A stretch of 8,460 nt of DNA from Clostridia bacterium (GTDB lineage Bacteria > Bacillota_A > Clostridia > Oscillospirales > CAG-272): NCBI GenBank assembly GCA_017652965.1, contig JAGBZZ010000304.1, positions 1 through 8,460 of the forward strand. The letters are read 5' to 3'. Positions within the stretch are counted from its first letter, which is position 1. Each line of letters begins with the position of its first letter. A model generated the notes under the pieces. It made no database searches and was not told the origin of the DNA. It saw only the letters and a list, made by a program, of their open reading frames with translations. The translations under genes and the position numbers were made by a program. Shown piece after piece: positions 1 to 5,841 of this stretch.

Positions 1-787
1 CGGTTGCGGCGGCACCTGCGCCTGCACGGGCAACACCACCGGCAACGATCTGCTGGATGGCGTAGTTAAAGGTCTTGAGCTGCTCGGAATGGATGTAGAT
101 GGAGGCACCGGTGTTCCAAAGGGTCTGAACCGTCTGCACGATCAGGGTCAGAACAGCGGGCTTAACCATCGGCATCGCAATCGTCCAGTAAATACGGAGC
201 TCGGAGGCACCGTCAAGACGGGCACTTTCCAGAACCGAATCGTGCACCGAGCTCTCCATGAACTGCTTGATCAGGTAAAGACCGAGCGGCGTGGCGAGGA
301 TCGGGACGATGATAGCAAGGTAGGTATCGACCCAGCCGAGCGTGGAAAGGATGATGAAGTGCGAAACCTGGTTAACCGTGGAGTGGAACATCAGCGAGGT
401 AACAACCAGGGAGAAGAGGATCTTACGCCCCGGGAAGTTCAGCTTGGACAGCGAGTAGGCCGCCAGCGAGGCCACGAAGACGTAGAAGAAGGTACCAACA
501 GCGGTGATGAACACCGTGTTGAAGATGTAACGCGAGAAGGGAACCCACGAGTCACTCATCAGGGAGAAGAGGTCTGTGAAGTTCGAGAAGGTAGGATGTA
601 CCACGAAGAAGCGCGGGGGGAACATCCAGAGCTCGTCAAGCGGCTTCAAGGACTGCATGACAACGTAAAGCATCGGAAGGAACATGAAAGCACCCAGCAC
701 GACGAGCATGAAGGTAATACCGGCATCGCCCCCGCGAGAGCGGTTCAGTACGACTTTATGTCCTCTTGTTCTTAATTTCTTTGCCAT
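1..787 (-). CDS. Carbohydrate ABC transporter permease, MalG-like (CUT1), 3' end cut by window edge
   Basis: Inner subunit of a sugar importer: it pairs with the upstream MalF-like permease to form the membrane channel. I translated 262 residues from the ATG at 787, with no stop before base 1. The N-terminus (MAKKLRTRGHK) is short and basic, as usual for MalG-type subunits. Hydrophobic segments lie at about residues 24-45, 88-112, 122-140, 143-165 and 211-225. The cytoplasmic EAA loop that docks on the ATPase is at residues 187-210: it starts ESARLDGAS and ends in a MPMVKP motif. After it comes a periplasm-side loop (WNTGASIYIHSEQ) and the ARAGAGAAA stretch that normally precedes the last membrane helix. 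The family is usually about 275-300 residues, so perhaps 20-40 are missing. The start codon lies one base after the stop of the preceding gene (TAAGATG), so translation is probably coupled. The subunit role is near certain; the substrate is unknown. Confidence 0.93.
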   Translation of the reverse strand, partial: MAKKLRTRGHKVVLNRSRGGDAGITFMLVVLGAFMFLPMLYVVMQSLKPLDELWMFPPRFFVVHPTFSNFTDLFSLMSDSWVPFSRYIFNTVFITAVGTFFYVFVASLAAYSLSKLNFPGRKILFSLVVTSLMFHSTVNQVSHFIILSTLGWVDTYLAIIVPILATPLGLYLIKQFMESSVHDSVLESARLDGASELRIYWTIAMPMVKPAVLTLIVQTVQTLWNTGASIYIHSEQLKTFNYAIQQIVAGGVARAGAGAAAT

Positions 788-788
788 C

Positions 789-1865
789 TTACTGCCCCAC
801 TTTCGAAAGTGCTTTCTTGATGATGTAGTTCGAACCGTACATGATTACGAACAGCACCACCGCGATGGTAGACGAATAACCTACCTCATAACGCATACCG
901 CCATAGTCATCCAGGTGATGCATGATGGTGTGCGCGGCGTAGTCGACCGACGGCATACCGCAAAGCGCGGTAACGATCGCACCGAAGCCGAAGGACTGGG
1001 TGATTGCCAGAACCGCACCGAACATCAGCTGAGGCTTCATGTTCGGCAGGGTGACAAACCAAAGCTCCTGCCAGCGGTTCTTGATACCGTCAACGGCGGC
1101 CGCCTCATACTGGCTCTTGTCAACGCCCTGAAGACCTGCGATAAAGGTCAGGAACGCCGTACCGAGCGAGGTCCAAAGGGCAACCATGATACAAAGAGGC
1201 ATAACATAGTTGGCATCCTTGAAGAACAGAATAGGCGAGTTGATGATACCGAGGTTAATGAGGGTACCGTTGATCCATCCCTGCGAGTCCGAGTGGAAGA
1301 GGTTCTGCCAGATCATGTACACCGAGCCCGAAATGGACGGGGCGTAGAAAACCAGGGTAACCAAGGCACGGATCTTCGGATTCAGCTCATTGATGAACCA
1401 TGCAACGAGGAACGAGATGAGGTACGAGGCAGGGCCGGTAACGGCGGCAAATACCAGGGTGTTACCGCAGGCGATAATAAAGATATCGTCATCAAGGAAC
1501 AGACGCAGGTAGTTGTCGAACCACACCATGTTCGGCATCTGAAGCATGTTAAAGTCGGTAAGACTGAGGATGATAGACAGGACAACCGGGAAAATGGTGA
1601 AGACGAAGAAGAGGATCATAAAGGGGGCCACCATGAAATAGCCGACCTTGTTCCGCTTCATTTCCTTCCATACCCATTGGGCGCGGGTCATATCCTTGCG
1701 CGAAACGGGACGATTGGCAACAAGCGTTGCACCGGCAGATTCGGTAACGGGGGTCTCCGCCGTGGCGGCGGTGTCAGCCACGGGGGGCTGCTCTTCTTGT
1801 ACAGAGGTGACGTTCTCTGCTACTTCCGACATAGCGGTTTCCTCCTTTTTAAGATTATCTGACAT
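789..1865 (-). CDS. Carbohydrate ABC transporter permease, MalF/UgpA-like (CUT1)
   Basis: Membrane subunit of the same sugar importer, 358 residues. Six membrane segments are visible at about residues 75-102, 134-158, 165-186, 219-245, 281-301 and 331-349. The EAA loop is at residues 254-277 (EAAAVDG, then LPNMKP), the contact site for the ATPase. Residues 1-70 form a hydrophilic, Ala/Glu/Thr-rich extension before the first helix. This is longer than the 10-30 residues common in UgpA-like subunits and looks disordered. Two in-frame starts each have a strong ribosome binding site eight bases upstream: ATG at 1865 and ATG at 1832 (residue 12). I keep the first, but the second has the stronger AGGAGG. 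The gene starts 24 bases after the binding-protein stop and ends one base before the MalG-like start, so the three form one operon. The specific sugar cannot be told. Confidence 0.95.
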   Translation of the reverse strand: MSDNLKKEETAMSEVAENVTSVQEEQPPVADTAATAETPVTESAGATLVANRPVSRKDMTRAQWVWKEMKRNKVGYFMVAPFMILFFVFTIFPVVLSIILSLTDFNMLQMPNMVWFDNYLRLFLDDDIFIIACGNTLVFAAVTGPASYLISFLVAWFINELNPKIRALVTLVFYAPSISGSVYMIWQNLFHSDSQGWINGTLINLGIINSPILFFKDANYVMPLCIMVALWTSLGTAFLTFIAGLQGVDKSQYEAAAVDGIKNRWQELWFVTLPNMKPQLMFGAVLAITQSFGFGAIVTALCGMPSVDYAAHTIMHHLDDYGGMRYEVGYSSTIAVVLFVIMYGSNYIIKKALSKVGQ

Positions 1866-1884
1866 AGACGTTTCTCCTTTTTAA
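1825..1884 (-). repeat. Tandem duplicated ribosome binding site plus start codon of the MalF-like permease
   Basis: Two near-identical copies of about 28 bases lie 33 bases apart: 1884-1858 and 1852-1825, read on the minus strand. Each begins TTAAAAAGGAG and contains an ATGTC start, at 1865 and 1832. The copies differ by three substitutions and one base insertion. Both starts are in the same frame and both have eight bases between GGAG(G) and ATG. The gene could therefore begin at either place and give proteins of 358 or 347 residues. I infer a small tandem duplication of the initiation region. Confidence 0.75.
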
Positions 1885-1889
1885 CCTAA

Positions 1890-4800
1890 TCAGTCAGCTT
1901 CGGGGAGATACCCGGGAGGCGTTTCGCCGTCGCCCAGGGTCTTCATGTTAAATTCTTCACGCTTTCTCGTAAGCTCCTTGTTGATCGTTGTCACGTAGGA
2001 GGAGAGCGCGTCTACCGGGTCGGCGCCGTCGTTGTAGGCTTCAAGGAACGCAAACTCGATGTAACGGGAAATAATGTAGCTACCGGGGAAGCTGGGAACA
2101 GCCGCGAGGTTGTCAAACTGCTCAAGCAGAGCGGCAAGCTCGGTAGAGGTCCAGGACAGGTTGCGCAGAGCCTGGTTGTTTGCCGTGGCGTACTTAGCAG
2201 CAGGACCAACGAGAGCAACCATCTGGTTACCGTAGGTGGCCTGTGCATTGGCCGAGGCCTGCCACTTCATGTATGCCCAAGCATCCTCCTGGCTGGCACC
2301 GTCATCCTTATACAGCATGATGGTTGCCGTCAGCGAAGCCACAGCGCAGTTGTTGACCGTGCCGTTGTCCTGCAGCATGCCGGGCAGACGGGCGAAGGCC
2401 CAAAGGCCACGGATCTCGGTTGCGAAAACGGTCAGCTGGTTGTACATGGCGCAGTAGTCGGTCATAACGATCGGCATTTCACCGGTACGGAAACGGTTGG
2501 CCGCATCAAAGGATACGTCGAAGGAATAGTCGGTGTAAAGGCGCGAGCAGAGACGGAAGGCATCCAGGGCAACGTCGGTACCGAGACCGATCTGCGCACC
2601 GGCATACTCCGGATCGTACTGGCTGGGATCGGCGTACTGGGAGGCATCCTCGTACATCCACTGGCTACCGCCCTTCTGATAGACGAAGGTCGTCATGGCA
2701 GAGCCGTAGGAAAGACCGATCTTCATGTTGTTGGACTGGAACACGGTCAGCGCCTCAAGGAGGTCATCCCAGGTGTTCGGCAGGTCGATGCCCAGCTCGG
2801 CAAGAACGTCGAGGCGGTAGAACATCATCATGAAGTTGGTGGTTTCGGGAACGCCGTAGGTCTTACCGAGAAGCGAGATCGGGATGGTGTTGGCGTAGTT
2901 GAACACGATCGCCTCATCCTTGACCTCATACTTGGTGCGAACGTTGCCGTCGGCATCCACGTATTGCTTCGCGGGATGTGCGGGGTCATCTACATAGTAG
3001 TTACCCGCGGCAAGCTCGTCGATATCCTCAGAGTCAACGTAATAGGTACGGGTGTAGTCGTTTTCGCCCTTCTCTGTCAGGTCTACGTCATAGCCGTAGG
3101 TGCCGATGTAGCCGGGCAGATCGTTAACAGGCTCGATAGCGCCACGGATAGCGTAGTTGATAACGTCACCCGAGCCAAGACCGATGTAAACGTCAGGACC
3201 CTGGCCGGACAGAACAGACGGCAGAAGCGTACCGCCCGCAACCAGCTTAAGGCGAACAGGGATATTGGACTGAGGAGTGAAATCACCGTCGATCAGGTTA
3301 CGCCAGATCAGCGACTGGTCACGACCGGTGGCAAGCCACACGTCGATACCCTCGCTCTCGTCGACCTCAGCACCTTCCTTCACGCCCATCGTGTTATAGT
3401 CCACGAAGAAGCTGACGAAGAAGGCGCGGATCTCGAACCAGGCAGACTCGAAGAAGGTCGCGTTCACGCGGGGCTCCTCGGTGCCGAGAGGCTGGATGTT
3501 GACGTAGTCCACAAGCAGACCCTGCTGCTTAACCGTGTTCAGCCAGGTACCAAGCGTACCGATGTAGGACTTCAGGTTGCTGAGGTTCTTTGCGATCTCG
3601 CTTTCCTTGCTTCCCATTCTATATAAAAGGAAGGAAATCTGGTCAAGCGTAGCAACCTGCGAGCCCTTCGTGCCGGCCAGCTCTACGAACTCGGCCGATA
3701 CCTGCTCAAGCACCGCCGCCTGCTCAAGCAGGTCACGGATGGTCTCGGGCATGATCTCGGTAAAGCCGTAGTCACGGTACTGGTCGGGCTGAGTACCCGT
3801 CAGCTTAATAATATTAAGGTAGGCATCGTTGATGACCGTAAGCGAATCCTGAACGCGCTTGATCATCGGGGCGAGGTCACCAAGGCTGACCTCGTAATAC
3901 ACGGTGTACTCAACACCCTCTTCAAAGTAGAACTTGAAATCGGTCTCCTTTTCGTTGATGATGGCACCGATCGCATCTACCTCCCAGTTCTTGGAGTAGT
4001 TGAAGCGGGTGAGGTAAGCCTCGTAGAACGGGACGGTAGGCGTGCCGTCCGGCAGGCCGTAATCGCCGCCCGAAAGCTTGATGGTACGGGAGACGAACAG
4101 ATCGTCAAGCAGGGTCTGACGGTAGCGCATCGTCATGTTGTACCAGCCGCTCTTGCTTACCGTAAAGCGGTAGGCAGCCCACTGCCCTACCGTGTTATAG
4201 CTCTGCGCACCGATGGTGTTCATCAGCTGCGAGGAGGGCGAGGAGGGAGAGGTGATGGCCGAGGAACGGTCATTGGCGGGATACACCGAGGTGTCCGAAA
4301 CGTAGGTCGGGAACTCGGCCTCCAGCACCGTGACCGAGCCGCCGTTTGCCGCATCATCCGGGCGGCCGGCATACTGGGCAAGGTACGCATCGTAGGAGAC
4401 CAGGCTATCGTTCTGCGCGGGCACGAGGGTGATCGACTTCAGTGCCAGGTTCTCACGCGTACCGGTCAGGGTGATGGTATGCTCACCGGGCTCCAGGAAG
4501 AAGTAGAAGTTACCGTGATGGAAGCCGTCTACGTCCTGGGCGAAGTAAGAACGCCACACAGGATTCTGGAAGGTAGAATAACGGAGGTCGTTGCCGCCCT
4601 TATCCTGCTCATAGTAGAAATCGGTGGTGTCGTCGTCGAAGATGTTCGAGCCGCTCGTGAGGTACTCATACTTCACGTTGCCGTCCGCATCGGTGTAGCC
4701 GTACACCCAGTTCTTCGAGAAGGAAAGCGAGCGCGCTTCACGGAAGGGGACCGACGAGTCGATCGAAAGCGAGCGCTCAACCGTCGCAACGTTGCCGGCA

Positions 4801-5291
4801 ACGTCGATCGGGTAGTACTCAAACTTCAACATATAAAGATAACCGAGGTCATCGCTTCCGTCCGGCTTCAGGTTCTGCTGAGGGATGTTGATCGTCCAGG
4901 TCAGCGAGCCGCTATCCGGCGTAAAGAGCGCGGTAGTACCATCCAGGTTCTGCAGCGTATACACCGTGTTACCGCTGGGAAGGAAGCTACCGTTCGCCAT
5001 ATCGTACGAATCGGTCTTCATATCGGTCGCAAAGTCGAACAGGTCGACCGATATAGACTGCATGTTGACCGCTTTACCGTTATCCTTGCTTCTTTGCAGC
5101 TGAAGGATCTGGGTATAGCGCTCCGCATACACCTCATAGGACTCGGCATACAAAAGCCCGGCCAGCTCTTCGGCCGTCAGCCCTGCGGCAGACGACTTCA
5201 CGGTACCGACAGGCAGGGTCACTACCACGCCGAGAACCATGATGAGTGCCAGGACCATCGAAAGAGCCCTTACACATTTTGATCTTTTCAT
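1890..5291 (-). CDS. Long multidomain carbohydrate ABC transporter substrate-binding protein, secreted
   Basis: Extracellular sugar-capturing subunit of the importer, 1133 residues, about 2.5 times a standard binding protein. A signal peptide is clear: a basic start (MKRSKCVR), a hydrophobic core at 10-28 and a likely type I cleavage after SSAA (residue 36). There is no lipobox cysteine. Residues of about 100-290 and 320-480 look like two related beta-sandwich, carbohydrate-binding-like units (EAEFPTY at 324; paired PF.EA...SKNW motifs near 182-195 and 421-436). Residues of about 475-600 are helical. An aromatic stretch (AFFVSFFVDY, 623-632) links to the family 1 binding fold at about 645-1115, seen in GQGPDVYIG (696), LGKTYGVPETTNF (808) and LPNTWDDLLEAL (838). 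The start at 5291 has AGGAGG eight bases upstream. It is first in the operon. From memory, similarly long binding proteins exist in Clostridia and Paenibacillus. The substrate is unknown. Confidence 0.9.
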   Translation of the reverse strand: MKRSKCVRALSMVLALIMVLGVVVTLPVGTVKSSAAGLTAEELAGLLYAESYEVYAERYTQILQLQRSKDNGKAVNMQSISVDLFDFATDMKTDSYDMANGSFLPSGNTVYTLQNLDGTTALFTPDSGSLTWTINIPQQNLKPDGSDDLGYLYMLKFEYYPIDVAGNVATVERSLSIDSSVPFREARSLSFSKNWVYGYTDADGNVKYEYLTSGSNIFDDDTTDFYYEQDKGGNDLRYSTFQNPVWRSYFAQDVDGFHHGNFYFFLEPGEHTITLTGTRENLALKSITLVPAQNDSLVSYDAYLAQYAGRPDDAANGGSVTVLEAEFPTYVSDTSVYPANDRSSAITSPSSPSSQLMNTIGAQSYNTVGQWAAYRFTVSKSGWYNMTMRYRQTLLDDLFVSRTIKLSGGDYGLPDGTPTVPFYEAYLTRFNYSKNWEVDAIGAIINEKETDFKFYFEEGVEYTVYYEVSLGDLAPMIKRVQDSLTVINDAYLNIIKLTGTQPDQYRDYGFTEIMPETIRDLLEQAAVLEQVSAEFVELAGTKGSQVATLDQISFLLYRMGSKESEIAKNLSNLKSYIGTLGTWLNTVKQQGLLVDYVNIQPLGTEEPRVNATFFESAWFEIRAFFVSFFVDYNTMGVKEGAEVDESEGIDVWLATGRDQSLIWRNLIDGDFTPQSNIPVRLKLVAGGTLLPSVLSGQGPDVYIGLGSGDVINYAIRGAIEPVNDLPGYIGTYGYDVDLTEKGENDYTRTYYVDSEDIDELAAGNYYVDDPAHPAKQYVDADGNVRTKYEVKDEAIVFNYANTIPISLLGKTYGVPETTNFMMMFYRLDVLAELGIDLPNTWDDLLEALTVFQSNNMKIGLSYGSAMTTFVYQKGGSQWMYEDASQYADPSQYDPEYAGAQIGLGTDVALDAFRLCSRLYTDYSFDVSFDAANRFRTGEMPIVMTDYCAMYNQLTVFATEIRGLWAFARLPGMLQDNGTVNNCAVASLTATIMLYKDDGASQEDAWAYMKWQASANAQATYGNQMVALVGPAAKYATANNQALRNLSWTSTELAALLEQFDNLAAVPSFPGSYIISRYIEFAFLEAYNDGADPVDALSSYVTTINKELTRKREEFNMKTLGDGETPPGYLPEAD

Positions 5292-5299
5292 AGATCTCT

Positions 5300-5305
5300 C
5301 CTCCT
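5300..5305 (-). promoter_or_regulatory. Ribosome binding site of the substrate-binding protein
   Basis: On the minus strand AGGAGG runs from 5305 to 5300, eight bases before the ATG at 5291. This full anti-16S match fixes the start and agrees with the signal peptide beginning directly at that codon. Confidence 0.85.
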
Positions 5306-5389
5306 CGGAAATTGTTCATTGCACCCATACAAAGCCCGTTTTCACCCAAAAAAGGGCGCAAAATGGCCTTTGCATGCATTCGCATAGGC

Positions 5390-5403
5390 ATATGATATCA
5401 TAT
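5390..5403. promoter_or_regulatory. 14-base perfect palindrome over the importer -10 box, possible operator
   Basis: ATATGATATCATAT reads the same on both strands and covers the entire -10 box (5397-5392) of the minus-strand promoter. A dimeric repressor bound here would block transcription of the operon. It is AT-rich, so part of the symmetry could be chance. No regulator gene lies in the window to pair with it. Confidence 0.4.
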
Positions 5404-5420
5404 TTATATTAAATTGTCAA
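5392..5420 (-). promoter_or_regulatory. Sigma-A type promoter of the ABC importer operon
   Basis: Read on the minus strand, a perfect -35 box TTGACA lies at 5420-5415. A -10 box TATCAT (five of six consensus bases) lies at 5397-5392, with a 17-base spacer rich in A and T. Transcription would start near 5385, leaving a leader of about 95 bases before the ATG at 5291. It is the best promoter on this strand in the gap, and no other promoter was seen before the downstream permeases. Assigned from consensus match only. Confidence 0.75.
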
Positions 5421-5424
5421 GACA

Positions 5425-5435
5425 CCGAAATTCGG
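5425..5435. promoter_or_regulatory. CCGAA-A-TTCGG inverted repeat just upstream of the importer -35 box
   Basis: Perfect 5-base arms around one base, ending five bases before the -35 box (5420-5415). The position suits an activator or second repressor site. Its centre is about 33 bases, roughly three helical turns, from the centre of the palindrome at 5390-5403, although the two sequences differ. The function is inferred from symmetry and position alone. Confidence 0.35.
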
Positions 5436-5569
5436 AATCTCCCCCGTCCCACCAAGGATTTCCAATCCCCGGGCCACTTTCGTTCACTTTGTGTGCGGCG
5501 TTTTTGTATTATTTTTCCATTATTTTTTTCGTCCTTTTGTCCCATTATCGTAAATGTAAGTATATTTTA

Positions 5570-5582
5570 ACGCATTTTGCGT
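5570..5582. repeat. ACGCA-TTT-TGCGT inverted repeat
   Basis: Perfect 5-base arms around TTT in the middle of the divergent gap, about 150 bases from the importer promoter and 190 from the kinase promoter. It could be an operator half of a looping arrangement. It is too short to act as a terminator. Confidence 0.3.
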
Positions 5583-5607
5583 GAAAACCGACATCTTTAG
5601 CCTGCCG

Positions 5608-5635
5608 TTTCGCGAAATGTTAAATTAAATTTAAT
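5608..5635. repeat. Two adjacent perfect palindromes (TTTCGCGAAA and ATTAAATTTAAT)
   Basis: TTTCGCGAAA at 5608-5617 and ATTAAATTTAAT at 5624-5635 lie six bases apart in the middle of the divergent gap. The first has a CG-rich core like sites of LacI-type regulators but does not match the CcpA cre consensus. The second is pure A/T and may be compositional. Confidence 0.3.
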
Positions 5636-5692
5636 ATTTTTCCGTTGTTTTCCATTTTAACTCTCTTGTTTAATTTGCACAAAATGCAACTT

Positions 5693-5722
5693 CTTTTTTC
5701 TACAATATGCTTTTTTCTACAA
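5693..5722 (+). repeat. Direct repeat of CTTTTTTCTACAA, 17 bases apart
   Basis: The 13-base sequence CTTTTTTCTACAA occurs exactly at 5693-5705 and again at 5710-5722. A shorter third copy of its core, TTTTCTAC, lies at 5764-5771, directly against the -35 box of the kinase promoter. This could be a repeated regulator site or an AT-rich upstream element that helps RNA polymerase bind. Confidence 0.4.
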
Positions 5723-5771
5723 AAACATATTTTTTCGCCCTAAATGCGGGTATCCGGGTGACGTTTTCTAC

Positions 5772-5800
5772 TTGACAAGCGCGAAGAAAAGCCGTATAAT
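5772..5800 (+). promoter_or_regulatory. Perfect-consensus sigma-A promoter of the ROK kinase gene
   Basis: TTGACA at 5772-5777 and TATAAT at 5795-5800 are both exact consensus boxes with the optimal 17-base spacer. The region upstream is rich in A and T. Transcription would start near 5807, giving a leader of about 35 bases. Such a promoter should be strong unless repressed. The -35 box sits inside CTTG-A-CAAG (5771-5779), a small dyad. Confidence 0.9.
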
Positions 5801-5829
5801 AGAGACAAACCAACAGTACAAATTAAAAT

Positions 5830-5835
5830 AAGGAG
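5830..5835 (+). promoter_or_regulatory. Ribosome binding site of the ROK kinase
   Basis: AAGGAG ends six bases before the ATG at 5842. It supports that start, which also places the phosphate-binding motif at the very N-terminus as expected for the family. Confidence 0.85.
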
Positions 5836-5841
5836 ATCACT

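Larger units (their letters stand above)
5292..5841. other. 550-base AT-rich divergent regulatory region
   Basis: The gap between the importer operon (minus) and the sugar kinase (plus) holds no convincing gene. It is much richer in A and T than the flanking genes, especially 5500-5760 with many T runs. It contains one sigma-A type promoter for each direction, at opposite ends and about 375 bases apart. Between and around them are several perfect inverted repeats and a 13-base direct repeat, listed separately. The minus-strand leader from about 5385 to 5292 is about 95 bases long and has only weak hairpin potential (GCAAA at 5358-5362 with TTTGC at 5369-5373). I recognise no riboswitch. Confidence 0.7.

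Noticed and set aside
89..775. Open frame on the plus strand (228 codons) opposite the MalG-like permease
   Set aside because: It is a charged, low-complexity product antisense to a well-supported permease, with no ribosome binding site logic.
684..1862. Long open frame on the plus strand (392 codons) opposite the MalF-like permease
   Set aside because: Its product is rich in His, Arg, Gly and Asp with no domain. The opposite strand encodes a clear permease with an EAA loop. The open frame is a by-product of codon usage.
4479..5282. Open frame on the plus strand opposite the N-terminus of the binding protein
   Set aside because: It is antisense to the signal peptide and beta-rich region of a real gene, and its product matches no family I know.
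5134..5391. Small minus-strand frame (85 codons) overlapping the start of the binding-protein gene
   Set aside because: It runs out of frame through the real signal peptide and would begin near or before the inferred transcription start. No ribosome binding site supports it.
5581..5600. Possible CcpA cre site (TGAAAACCGACATCTTT)
   Set aside because: The central CG is displaced and the right half does not match the consensus. The symmetry is poor.
5500..5760. Small RNA or riboswitch in the AT-rich gap
   Set aside because: No conserved aptamer pattern or stable long hairpin with a terminator was found. The T runs look compositional.
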